Below, in pieces: positions 25,118 through 33,940 of a DNA stretch of 64,000 nt. The notes under the pieces are model-generated. The model had not been told where the DNA came from. It did not search any database and saw nothing but the letters and a program-made list of their open reading frames with translations. The stretch is taken from contig JADJLP010000001.1 in assembly GCA_016710065.1 (NCBI GenBank), positions 1,526,001 through 1,590,000 on the forward strand, in the 5' to 3' direction. Origin of the DNA: Candidatus Ideonella esbjergensis. GTDB lineage: Bacteria > Pseudomonadota > Gammaproteobacteria > Burkholderiales > Burkholderiaceae_C. Position numbers and translations under genes: made by a program. The first letter of the stretch is position 1. Every line of letters starts with the position of its first letter.

Positions 25118-27351
25118 GCGGGTACCCCGACCTTGCTGCGTGCAGGCGCTTTTGCAGCTTGCGGCGGCTGGCCCGACAGGGCGGCCAGCACCTGGGTCTT
25201 GGGGCCGTCGGCCATGATGCGGCCGTTGTCGACCACGATGATGCGGTTCACCACCTCCAGCACGGCAGGCCGGTGCGTCACCACCACCAGCGTGCGCTGG
25301 CCGGCGGCCGCGCCCAGGCGTTGCAGGAAGAGTTGTTCAGACTGCGCGTCCATGGAGCTGGTGGGTTCGTCCATCAGCAAGATGGGCGGCGAGGTGACCA
25401 GGCAACGCGCCAGGGCTACCAGCTGGCGCTGGCCACCCGAGAGCAGCGCGCCGCGCTCACCCACCGGCAAATCCCAACCCAATGGGTGGCTGGCCACCAG
25501 ACGGTCCAGGCCGGTGAGCTGGGCAATGTGCTGCAGGCGGTGCGCGTCGGCCAGGGCGCGGCCCAGCAGCACGTTGTCGCGCAGCGTGCCACTGAACAGG
25601 CGCGGGTCTTGGGCGACGAAGCCGACCTGCTCGCGGTAGTCGGCGGGGTCGATCTGGCGCAGGTCAATGCCTTCCACCTCCACGCGGCCCTCGGTGGGCT
25701 GGTACAGCCCGGCCAGCAAGCGCAGGATGGTGGACTTGCCACTGCCGATGCGGCCCAGGATGGCCACGCGCTCGCCCGGCTGGATGACCAGGTTCACCTC
25801 GCTCAACACCTTGGGCGCCGGGTCGGTGCCGGTGGCGGGGTAGGCGAAGCAGGCGCCGCGCAGCGCCATGGCGCCACTGAGTTGCGGGCGGGTGACGTAG
25901 TTGCGGCTCTCGTCGCGCTCCAGCGGCAGGCGCATCAGGCTGTCGAGCGACACCATGGCCGCCTGCGCGCTCTGGTAGCGCGTGGCCAGGCTCACCACGC
26001 TGCCCAGCGGGGCGATGGCGCGGCCGGCGAACATCACCGAGCCGATCAGCGCACCGGCGGTGATGACGCCGTCGCGGATCAGGTACACGCCCACCACCAG
26101 CATGATCAGCGTCACCGCCTGCTGGGCGGTGGATGAGAGGTTGTTTGACCAGGCGCTGATGGAGCGGGCCTTCAGTGCCGAAGTGGCGGCCTGGGCGGTG
26201 GCGTCTTCGTAGCGCTTGAGGAAGCGGCCCTGCGCACCGCAGGTCTTCAGGTCTTCCATGCCGTCCACAGCTTCCACCAGCACGCCTTGCAGGTCGGTCT
26301 GGTATTTCAGGCCCGAGCGGGTGGCGCGCTTGAGCGAGCTCTGGATCGCGATCACGATGATGAGGATCACCGGGATGGTGAGCGTCAGCACCCAGCCCAG
26401 CGGGCCGCCGATGAAGAAGGTCATGGCCACGAACATCACGATGAAGGGGATGTCCGACAGGGTGGAGAGCGTGGCCGAGGCGAAGAAATCTCGCACCAGC
26501 TCGATCTGCGCCAGGTGGTGGGCGTAGGCGCCGGCCGAGACGGGGCGGTGCTCCATGCGCACGCCCAGCGACTGGCGAAACAGCAGCGAGCCAATGATCA
26601 GGTCGGCCTTGCGGCCCGAGACGTCGATGAGGTGGGCGCGCAGTTGCTTGGCGGCCAGGTCCAGCACCAGGGCCAGGGTGCCGGCACCGGCCAGCGTCCA
26701 CAGCGTGACCATGGCCTGGTGGGGGATGACCTTGTCGAACACCACCGAGCTGATCATGCCGGTCACCAGCATCATCACGTTGCTCACCAGCGCGGCCAGC
26801 AGGGCCGAGCGGTAGTAGGGCATGAAGCGGCGCAGCGTGCCCCACAGCCAGTGGCCGCCATGGTGCAGCAGCTCGGGGTCGGCGTCGGGCGTGTTGGGCA
26901 GCAGCGGGGCGGCGGCCAACAGGTGGCCCAGGTATTCCTGGTTCAGCTCGCTCTGGGTGACCGTGCAGCTGGCGTTGCCGGCGGCGGGCAGGATGATCTC
27001 GTAGCTGCATTCGCCCAGGTTGGGCGTTTCCAGGCGCTTGGCGATCACGCAGGCGTCACCGTCGCGCAGCAACGCCACCACGGGGAACATCAGGGGGCTG
27101 ATCTGGTCGAGCGCGCGGGTGAGGATGCTGGCGTGGTAGCCGGCCTGCTTGAGCGCACGCACGGCCTGTTCGGGTTGCAGATGGCCTTCCACCGGCAGGC
27201 CCGAGCGCAGCGAGGCGGGCGAGCGCTCGCGGCCGTGATGGGTGGTGAGCCACGCCAGTGACAGCAGCAGCGCATCCGTGTCGGGCGGGCCGGCCGGCGG
27301 CGGGGGCACGAGGCCTTCCACCGTGGGGCTGGCAACAGGGATCTGGGACAC
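25114..27351 (-). CDS. type I secretion permease/ATPase (LapB/RtxB-type)
   Basis: 745-residue ABC exporter. Residues about 25-140 are a C39-like domain without the catalytic Cys (it begins LLLSLAWLTTHHGRERSP), so it should bind rather than cut the substrate. Next come six membrane spans (170-450) and an ATPase domain: Walker A AILGRIGSGKSTILRLL, signature LLSGGQRQLVALARCL, Walker B ILLMDEPTSSMD. This is the form that exports large RTX adhesins or enzymes via a C-terminal signal. The exported substrate is not encoded nearby. Upstream lies the OGT-like gene, 17 bp away on the same strand. Confidence 0.93.
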   Translation of the reverse strand: MSQIPVASPTVEGLVPPPPAGPPDTDALLLSLAWLTTHHGRERSPASLRSGLPVEGHLQPEQAVRALKQAGYHASILTRALDQISPLMFPVVALLRDGDACVIAKRLETPNLGECSYEIILPAAGNASCTVTQSELNQEYLGHLLAAAPLLPNTPDADPELLHHGGHWLWGTLRRFMPYYRSALLAALVSNVMMLVTGMISSVVFDKVIPHQAMVTLWTLAGAGTLALVLDLAAKQLRAHLIDVSGRKADLIIGSLLFRQSLGVRMEHRPVSAGAYAHHLAQIELVRDFFASATLSTLSDIPFIVMFVAMTFFIGGPLGWVLTLTIPVILIIVIAIQSSLKRATRSGLKYQTDLQGVLVEAVDGMEDLKTCGAQGRFLKRYEDATAQAATSALKARSISAWSNNLSSTAQQAVTLIMLVVGVYLIRDGVITAGALIGSVMFAGRAIAPLGSVVSLATRYQSAQAAMVSLDSLMRLPLERDESRNYVTRPQLSGAMALRGACFAYPATGTDPAPKVLSEVNLVIQPGERVAILGRIGSGKSTILRLLAGLYQPTEGRVEVEGIDLRQIDPADYREQVGFVAQDPRLFSGTLRDNVLLGRALADAHRLQHIAQLTGLDRLVASHPLGWDLPVGERGALLSGGQRQLVALARCLVTSPPILLMDEPTSSMDAQSEQLFLQRLGAAAGQRTLVVVTHRPAVLEVVNRIIVVDNGRIMADGPKTQVLAALSGQPPQAAKAPARSKVGVPA

Positions 27352-27368
27352 CGCGAATCCTTGGGTCT

Positions 27369-29240
27369 TCAGTTCGGTGTGCGTGCGGCCAGGGCCAGGC
27401 GGGCCAGTGCGTCTTCGAGGTCACGCACCAGGCGCGGCATGTCGAACAAGCGTGAGCTGTGTCCCTGCTCGGCCAGGTAGCGGCGGTACGAGGCCACGCG
27501 CTCAGGGCACTGGCCGAGCTGGATGGCGAGCTTCTCGTACTGCGGCAGCGTGTCGGTGATCAGGTCGGGCAGGCCCACGGCAGTGAGCAGGCTGCCGGCC
27601 ATGCGCGAGATGTAGCTGCGGCCGGAGAGCGTGAGGATGGGCAGGCCCATCCACAGCGCATCGCTGGCGGTGGTGCCGGCGTTGTAGGGGAAGGTGTCGA
27701 GCATCAGGTCGGCCAGCTGGAAGCGGGCCAGGTAATCGGGCGGCGCCACGCGGGGCGCAAAGATGAGGCGCTCGCGCGTCACGCCGTTGGCCTCGGCCAC
27801 GCGCAGCATGTTCTCGCGGCTCCATTCGTTGTCGGCCAGCAGCCACAGCACGCTGTTCGGCACCGCGTGCAACACGCGCATCCAGCTGGCAAACACGCTT
27901 TCGGTGAACTTGAAGTTGTTGTTGAACGAGGCGTATACGAAGGCGTTTTCGGGCAGCTTGTACTGGGCCCGCGTGGGCTTGGAACCGATCTCGCGCTGGC
28001 GGTCGCTCACCTGGTAGCAGTGCGGCACGTAGATCGGTTTCTCGGTGTGGAAGGGCAGCAGGGCCTCGGGCATCACGTAGCGGTCGGCCACGATCCAGTC
28101 CACCCCGGGCAGGGCGCAGGTGCCGGGAAAGCCCAGGTAGCTCACCTGCACAGGTGCGGGGCGCTGGGCCAGGATGTTGGGGCGCGCGCCATTGGTCAGG
28201 CCCTGCAGGTCGACCAGCACGTCGATCGACAGGCTGGTGATCAGCCGGGCGGCGGTGATGTCGTCCATGTGGGCGATGCGCACATGGTGGTCAAACGATT
28301 TGACGAGGCGTTCGCGCAGCGGGCTTCCGTCGTCGCGGCTCCAGCAGAAGGCGAAGGTCTCGAAGCGACTCTTGTCGTGCAGTTCGAACATCTCGGCGGT
28401 GAGCAGGCCCACGGCGTGCATGCACAGGTCGCCCGAGAGGTAGCCGATGCGGATCTTGCCGCTGCGCTGTGGGCCCAGCGTGTGCAGTGCGCGGGCCGGC
28501 GGCTTGGCCACCTTTTCGGCCACGAAGCGCTGCGCGGCCATCAACTGCAGGGCCGGGTCGTCGCTGGCGCTGAGCATGGCCAGCGCCGAGGTGCCCACCA
28601 GCAGGTTGTTCAGGGTCACCTGGCCCACGGGCTGGTACATCGGCCATTCGCACTGCTTCTGGCGGATGTGCACGTAGTGCTGCAGCACGTCGAACTGGTC
28701 GGGCTTGATCGTCAGGCTGTCGCGCATGAGCGCCTCGGCCACGTCGTAGCGGCGAATCTGCTCGTTCAGCCGCGCCATGTTGTTCAGCGCGTGCAGGCAC
28801 AGCTCGCGCTGCTCCAGTCCACCGTCGCGGGTGTCGTTCACCACGGTTTGCCACTGCGCCAGCGCGGCGGCGTGCTCGCCCTTGCGCTCCAGGGCATGGC
28901 CCAGGTTCAGGCGGGCCTGGGGAAAGTGGGCGTGCAGGGTCAGGGCCAGCGTGTAGGCCGCTTCAGCCTCGGCATGGCGGCTCAGGGCGCCCAGGATGGT
29001 GCCGTGGTTGAAGGCCGCCACGTGCTTGAAGGGCGAATCGGTGTGCGCGATCCACTCGCCATACAGGTCGGCCGCAGCGTCGTTCTGGCCGGCGTTCTGC
29101 CAGGCCTGGGCCTGGTCCAGCAGCTCGTTCAGCGGCATCTGGCCCGAGCCGGCGCGGGTGAACGCGGCTTGCACCTCGGGCGCGCGCGGGGCGGCGGCAG
29201 GGGTGATGGCGGGGGTGGCGAGTGGGGTGGACGTGGTCAT
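27369..29240 (-). CDS. TPR protein with O-GlcNAc-transferase (GT41/SPINDLY)-like domain
   Basis: 623 residues, cytosolic. The N-terminal part (about 30-200) contains TPR repeats such as EAEAAYTLALTLHAHFPQAR and LGHALERKGEHAAALAQWQ. The C-terminal part is the GT-B catalytic region: KIRIGYLSGDLCMHAVGLL, PAPVQVSYLGFPGTCALPGV, DWIVADRYVMPE and DLMLDTFPYNAGTTASDALW, all matching bacterial OGT homologues. It should transfer a sugar from a nucleotide sugar to protein Ser/Thr. Its place directly upstream of a type I secretion pair suggests that it may modify the exported protein; this is an inference. Confidence 0.88.
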   Translation of the reverse strand: MTTSTPLATPAITPAAAPRAPEVQAAFTRAGSGQMPLNELLDQAQAWQNAGQNDAAADLYGEWIAHTDSPFKHVAAFNHGTILGALSRHAEAEAAYTLALTLHAHFPQARLNLGHALERKGEHAAALAQWQTVVNDTRDGGLEQRELCLHALNNMARLNEQIRRYDVAEALMRDSLTIKPDQFDVLQHYVHIRQKQCEWPMYQPVGQVTLNNLLVGTSALAMLSASDDPALQLMAAQRFVAEKVAKPPARALHTLGPQRSGKIRIGYLSGDLCMHAVGLLTAEMFELHDKSRFETFAFCWSRDDGSPLRERLVKSFDHHVRIAHMDDITAARLITSLSIDVLVDLQGLTNGARPNILAQRPAPVQVSYLGFPGTCALPGVDWIVADRYVMPEALLPFHTEKPIYVPHCYQVSDRQREIGSKPTRAQYKLPENAFVYASFNNNFKFTESVFASWMRVLHAVPNSVLWLLADNEWSRENMLRVAEANGVTRERLIFAPRVAPPDYLARFQLADLMLDTFPYNAGTTASDALWMGLPILTLSGRSYISRMAGSLLTAVGLPDLITDTLPQYEKLAIQLGQCPERVASYRRYLAEQGHSSRLFDMPRLVRDLEDALARLALAARTPN

Positions 29241-29344
29241 GGGCAGGCCGGTCGAACGGATACCCCCATGCTAGGAAATCTGGCCCCTGGCGAAGGCTGG
29301 AAATGGCCGGGATGGGCCGGGCTTCTCTGGCCTCGGCCTGAGGG

Positions 29345-29420
29345 CGTCATTCCTGCGAAGGCGGGAATCCATGTCTTGGCGGGTGTGGATTCCCGCCCCA
29401 CTCCTTCGCGGGAATGACGA
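29345..29420. repeat. dispersed palindromic repeat (GTCATTCCTGCG type)
   Basis: Complete inverted-repeat element in the 249-bp spacer between the OGT-like gene and dnaE. Left arm CGTCATTCCTGCGAAGGCGG, right arm CTTCGCGGGAATGACG. It can fold into a long hairpin. The remaining spacer shows no other feature apart from the dnaE promoter region. Confidence 0.78.
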
Positions 29421-29489
29421 TCGGGCGCGGGCCGACCGGGGGCACAGGCATGACGAGGCCGCCTCAGGCCTGCTCCGTAGAATGCCTGG

Positions 29490-32400
29490 ATGGCCTTTGT
29501 TCACCTGCGCACCCACACCGAATTTTCCGTCGTTGACGGCACCCTGCGCATCGACGATGCGGCCGCCGCCGCCAAGGCTGACGGGCAGGTGGCGCTGGGC
29601 ATTTCCGATCTGGCCAACCTGTTTGGCGCGGTCAAGTTCTACAAGGCCTGCCGGGGCAAGGGCGTCAAGCCGCTGATCGGTGCCGACGTATGGATGGAGC
29701 CCCTGCCCGACGCCGGTGACCCACAACAAGCCACCCGCCTGCTGCTACTGGTGCAGAACACCCAGGGCTACCTCAACCTGTGCGAGCTGCTGGCCCGGGC
29801 CTGGACCCGCAACGTGCAGCGCGCCCAGGCCTGGGTGACCTGGGCGTGGTTGCAAGAGCTGAACGCCGGCTTGATCGCGCTCTCCGGCGGCGAGTTTGGC
29901 GCCGTGGGCAGCGCGCTGATCGCCGGCGACAAGGCCCGCGCCCGCGAGGCCGCCCGCCACACCGCCAGCCTGTTCCCCAACCGCTTCTACCTGGAAGTGC
30001 AGCGCGCCGGCCTACCCCAGCACGAGGCCTTGGTGCGCGCCACTGTGCCGCTGGCGGCCGAGCTGAAACTGCCGGTGGTGGCCACGCACCCGGTGCAGTT
30101 CCTGGAGCCGGATGACTTTGAGGCCCACGAGGCGCGCGTCTGCGTGGCCGAGGGCGAGACGCTCACCAACCCCAAGCGCATCAAGCGCTTTGGCCGAGAC
30201 CAGTACTTCAAGACCCAGGCCGAGATGGCCGCGCTGTTCGCCGACATCCCCTCGGCGATCGAAAACAGCGTCCGCATCGCCCAGCGCTGCAGCCTCAGCC
30301 TGGTGCTGGGCAAGCCGCAACTGCCCAACTTCCCCACGCCGCTGCTGGCCGATGGCACGCCCATGCCCATGGAGCAGTTCTTCCGCGAAGAAAGCCTCAG
30401 CGGCCTGGAGAGCCGGCTGGCCATGCTCTTCCCCGACCCGGCCAGGCGCGAGACCGAGCGCCCGCGCTACCTGGAACGGCTGGAGTTCGAGCTGAACACC
30501 ATCATCAAGATGGGCTTCCCGGGCTACTTCCTGATCGTGTCCGACTTCATCAAGTGGGCCAAGGAAAACGGCTGCCCGGTGGGCCCGGGCCGGGGCTCGG
30601 GGGCAGGATCGCTGGTGGCCTATGCGCTGCTGATCACCGACCTCGACCCGCTGCAATACAACCTGCTGTTCGAGCGCTTTCTGAACCCCGAGCGCGTGTC
30701 GATGCCCGACTTCGACATCGACTTCTGCCAGGCCAACCGCGACCGGGTCATTGACTACGTCAAGGACAAATACGGCCGCCAGGCGGTGAGCCAGATCGCC
30801 ACCTTCGGCACCATGGCCGCCAAGGCCGCACTGCGCGACATCGGCCGTGTGCTGGGCATGGGCTTTGGCCATGTGGACAGCATCGCCAAGCTCATCCCGG
30901 CGCCGCCTGGCAAGTCGGTGACGCTGGCACGCGTGCCCGAGAAACCCGACCCCGGCCTGATCTACGCCCGCCAGGAAGCGCCCGAGCTGGAACAGCGCGA
31001 GGCCGCCGAGGAAGAAGTGGCCGAGCTGCTGAGCCTGGCTATGCGCGTGGAAGGCATGGTGCGCAACATCGGCATGCACGCCGGTGGCGTGCTGATCGCG
31101 CCGGGCAAGATCACCGACTTCTGCCCGCTGTACCAACAGCCCGGCAGCGACAGCGCGGTGAGCCAGTACGACAAGGACGACGTTGAGGCCATCGGCCTGG
31201 TGAAGTTCGACTTTCTGGGCCTGGCCACGCTCACCATCCTGGAGCTGGCCAAAGACTTCATCGTTGCGCGCTACCCCGAGCAGAAGAGCTTCGCCTACGA
31301 GACCATCCCGCTCGACGACAAGGCCGTCTACAAGCTGTTCGCCGATGGCCTGACCGAAGCCGTGTTCCAGTTTGAAAGCCGTGGCATGCAGGGCATGTTG
31401 CGCGACGCCAAGCCCAGCCGGCTCGAAGACCTGATCGCACTGAACGCGCTGTACCGCCCGGGCCCGATGGACCTGATCCCCAGCTTCGTCGCGCGCAAGC
31501 ACGGCAAGGAGAAAGTGGAATACCCGCACCCGCTGGTGGAAAAGGTGCTGGCCGAGACCTACGGGATCATGGTCTACCAGGAACAGGTGATGCAGACCGC
31601 CCAGGTGCTGGGCGGCTACAGCCTGGGCGGCGCCGACATGCTGCGCCGTGCCATGGGCAAGAAGAACGCCGAGGAGATGGCCAAGCACCGCGCCATCTTC
31701 CGCAAGGGCGCGGCCGAGAAGGACATCAGCGAGGAAAAGGCCGACGAGGTCTTCGACCTGATGGAGAAGTTCGCGGGCTACGGCTTCAACAAGTCGCACG
31801 CCGCCGCGTACTCATTGCTGGCGTACCACACCGGTTGGTTGAAGGTGCATTACACGGCCGAGTTCTTCGCGGCCAACATGACCAACGAACTGGGCGACAC
31901 CGACAAGCTCAAGGTGCTGCTGGCCGACGCCACCAAGAACTTCAAGCTCACCTTCGAGCCACCCAATGTGAACAGCGGCGTCTACCGCTTCGAGCCCTTC
32001 CCGGGCGCTGAGGGGCGCAAGAAGATCCGCTACGGCCTGGGGGCGATCAAGGGCACGGGGCAGGGCGCCATTGAAGCCCTGGTGGCCGCGCGTGAAGCCG
32101 ACGGGCCGTTCACCAGTTTGTTCAACTTCTGCGCGCGCGTGGACAAGGGCAAGTGCAACAAGCGCGTGGTGGAAGCCCTGATCAAGGCCGGTGCCTTCGA
32201 CACGCTGTACCACGACCGCGCCCACATGCTGGCCAGCGTGGGCCTGGCTTTCGACTGGGCCGAAACCCAGCAGGCGAATGCCGATCAGGGTGGGCTGTTC
32301 GATTTCGACGACGGCGACTCGCATGGCTCGCACACGCAAGAGCCGCCGATGGTGCACGCCGCGCTGTGGAGCGTGCGCGAGAAGCTCAGTTTCGAGAAGA

Positions 32401-33026
32401 CGGCGATCGGCTTCTACCTTTCGGGCCATCTGTTCGACCAGGACGAGACCGAGGTGCGGCGCTTCTGCAAGCGCCGCATCGCTGACCTGATCGATTCGCG
32501 CGAGCCGCAGTTGCTGTGCGGCATCGTCAGCGACTTGCGCGTCATCAACGGCCAGCGCGGCCGCGTGGCCATCTTCAAGGTGGACGACAAGAGTGAGCCC
32601 ATCGAGGCCGTGGCCAACGAAGAGCTGCTGGACGCCAACAAGGATCTGCTGAAGGACGACGAGCTCATCATCGTGCAGGGCAAGGTGCAGCCCGACCGCT
32701 TCAGCGGCGGCCTGCGCCTGAACGTGGCCCAGGTGTGGAGCCTGGCTGCGGCGCGGGCGCGCTTTGGCCGCTACCTCTCGGTGCTGGTGAACGGTGGCAT
32801 GCCGCCGGTGGCAGAACTGGTGAAGACCTACCCCGCGCACCGCGAGAGCACCGAACAGGGCGAGGTACTGCAAGGCCTGGCCGTGCGGCTGAGCCTGAAG
32901 CGCCCCACGGCCACCGCCGAGTTGGACCTGGGCGACGAGGGCCGCTTCTGGCCCTGCGACGAGGCCCTGGCGCGCTGGAAGACGCTGGCCCATGAAGGAC
33001 AGGCGCGCATCGTCTACGAGGCCTGA
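29490..33026 (+). CDS. dnaE: DNA polymerase III alpha subunit
   Basis: Replicative polymerase, 1178 residues. PHP domain at the N-terminus (FVHLRTHTEFSVVDGTLRID), polymerase palm with GPGRGSGAGSLVAYALLITD and the catalytic VSMPDFDIDFCQANRD, then the fingers (ALYRPGPMDLIPSFVARKHG) and a C-terminal OB fold near residue 1000 (VSDLRVINGQRGRVAIFKVD). This is the DnaE1 type with the proofreader on a separate DnaQ. ATG 29490 gives the usual N-terminus. Single gene with its own upstream region. Confidence 0.97.
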   Translation: MAFVHLRTHTEFSVVDGTLRIDDAAAAAKADGQVALGISDLANLFGAVKFYKACRGKGVKPLIGADVWMEPLPDAGDPQQATRLLLLVQNTQGYLNLCELLARAWTRNVQRAQAWVTWAWLQELNAGLIALSGGEFGAVGSALIAGDKARAREAARHTASLFPNRFYLEVQRAGLPQHEALVRATVPLAAELKLPVVATHPVQFLEPDDFEAHEARVCVAEGETLTNPKRIKRFGRDQYFKTQAEMAALFADIPSAIENSVRIAQRCSLSLVLGKPQLPNFPTPLLADGTPMPMEQFFREESLSGLESRLAMLFPDPARRETERPRYLERLEFELNTIIKMGFPGYFLIVSDFIKWAKENGCPVGPGRGSGAGSLVAYALLITDLDPLQYNLLFERFLNPERVSMPDFDIDFCQANRDRVIDYVKDKYGRQAVSQIATFGTMAAKAALRDIGRVLGMGFGHVDSIAKLIPAPPGKSVTLARVPEKPDPGLIYARQEAPELEQREAAEEEVAELLSLAMRVEGMVRNIGMHAGGVLIAPGKITDFCPLYQQPGSDSAVSQYDKDDVEAIGLVKFDFLGLATLTILELAKDFIVARYPEQKSFAYETIPLDDKAVYKLFADGLTEAVFQFESRGMQGMLRDAKPSRLEDLIALNALYRPGPMDLIPSFVARKHGKEKVEYPHPLVEKVLAETYGIMVYQEQVMQTAQVLGGYSLGGADMLRRAMGKKNAEEMAKHRAIFRKGAAEKDISEEKADEVFDLMEKFAGYGFNKSHAAAYSLLAYHTGWLKVHYTAEFFAANMTNELGDTDKLKVLLADATKNFKLTFEPPNVNSGVYRFEPFPGAEGRKKIRYGLGAIKGTGQGAIEALVAAREADGPFTSLFNFCARVDKGKCNKRVVEALIKAGAFDTLYHDRAHMLASVGLAFDWAETQQANADQGGLFDFDDGDSHGSHTQEPPMVHAALWSVREKLSFEKTAIGFYLSGHLFDQDETEVRRFCKRRIADLIDSREPQLLCGIVSDLRVINGQRGRVAIFKVDDKSEPIEAVANEELLDANKDLLKDDELIIVQGKVQPDRFSGGLRLNVAQVWSLAAARARFGRYLSVLVNGGMPPVAELVKTYPAHRESTEQGEVLQGLAVRLSLKRPTATAELDLGDEGRFWPCDEALARWKTLAHEGQARIVYEA

Positions 33027-33247
33027 GTGCTGCACCCGGCTGCCGGGTACGGCAGCCACCCGCCAAGCGGGTGCTCAGGCCGCTTTGGAGCGGTCGTGCG
33101 CTGGCCTGAGCGTGTCAGGAAACGGCGTTGTGAGGGCCGTAAATCTTGGTATCAGCAGGCCCTAGCGGCCAACCAATGGACCTGCAGCTGCGTTACCTTC
33201 TGGTCCCCACAAAAGACAAGGCAGTGGCGTGAACCCTGCCCCACCCC
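33027..33247. other. spacer between dnaE and the next gene
   Basis: 221 bp. Holds two hairpins soon after dnaE, GGCTGCC/GGCAGCC (about 33038-33057) and CACCCG/CGGGTG (33058-33074), without a T run, so possibly a rho-dependent end. The rest has no ORF or RNA gene I recognise. Confidence 0.4.
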
Positions 33248-33739
33248 ATGAATCATCCCATCTCTCTTTCCTCCGCCCTTGCGGCGCTCACCCTGGTGTT
33301 CAGCGCTGGCGCAGCCCAGGCCACTGACGTGGGCGTGTCCATCTCGGTCAATCAGCCTGGGATGTATGGCCGCATCGACATTGGCCAGTTTCCGCAGCCA
33401 GCGGTGATGGTGGCCCAGCCCGTCTGGGTGCAACGTGCGCCGGTATACGCCGGACCGCCGCCCGAGCCCATGTACCTGCGCGTGCCGCCCGGCCACCGCA
33501 AGAATTGGCGCCGCCACTGCGGGCGCTACAACGCCTGCGGCGCACCGGTGTACTTCGTGCGTGAAGACTGGTACCAGCACAACGTGATGCGCGGCGCGCG
33601 TCCCGGACCGGGCCTGCGTCAGCCGGGCTGGCAGGAAGAGCGTGGCATGCAAGACCGAGGTGATCGCGGTGACCGTGGCGGTCGCGGTGACCGAGGCCAT
33701 GGTCATGGCAAGGGCCATGAAAAAGGCCAGCGCGACTGA
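33248..33739 (+). CDS. secreted Arg/Gly/His-rich protein of unknown function
   Basis: 163 residues with a signal peptide ending SAGAAQA/TD. The mature part has a Pro/Val/Tyr-rich stretch (PVWVQRAPVYAGPPPEP), then HRKNWRRHCGRYNACGAPVY with a Cys pair, and a low-complexity tail of GDRG repeats and GHGHGKGHEKG. The His/Lys-rich tail could bind metal or anionic polymer. Similar small exported proteins with YxxxPPxxxxVPPGHRKNW occur in Comamonadaceae, but I know of no function. Confidence 0.72.
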   Translation: MNHPISLSSALAALTLVFSAGAAQATDVGVSISVNQPGMYGRIDIGQFPQPAVMVAQPVWVQRAPVYAGPPPEPMYLRVPPGHRKNWRRHCGRYNACGAPVYFVREDWYQHNVMRGARPGPGLRQPGWQEERGMQDRGDRGDRGGRGDRGHGHGKGHEKGQRD

Positions 33740-33758
33740 GCCTGGCGCGACCCCACGG

Positions 33759-33792
33759 AAGGGCCCGGCCGTTCGCGCGCCGGGCCTTTTTC
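33759..33792 (+). terminator. rho-independent terminator
   Basis: Imperfect stem AAGGGCCCGGC / GCCGGGCCTT followed by a T run, 20 bp after the secreted protein gene. Confidence 0.75.
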
Positions 33793-33803
33793 GTGTGTTT
33801 CTC

Positions 33804-33857
33804 CGTCATTTCCGCGCAGTGCCTGCCCGCCGCAACTGCGTGGGGCGGGAATCCATG
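33804..33857. repeat. degenerate copy of the dispersed palindromic repeat
   Basis: Begins CGTCATTTCCGCG and ends GGCGGGAATCCATG, like the left arm of the elements at 18281 and 29345, with an altered middle part. No ORF. Confidence 0.5.
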
Positions 33858-33940
33858 TGTCCAAAGGCCTTTTTTGGCCTCGGGTCACCCCGCTATTGCA
33901 TGGTCTGCGGCGCAAACCGCTGGATAGACTGGCCTTCACC

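Noticed and set aside
33857..33940. Upstream ATG extending the patatin-like protein
   Set aside because: The extension lies at the end of a dispersed repeat and precedes the conserved N-terminus.
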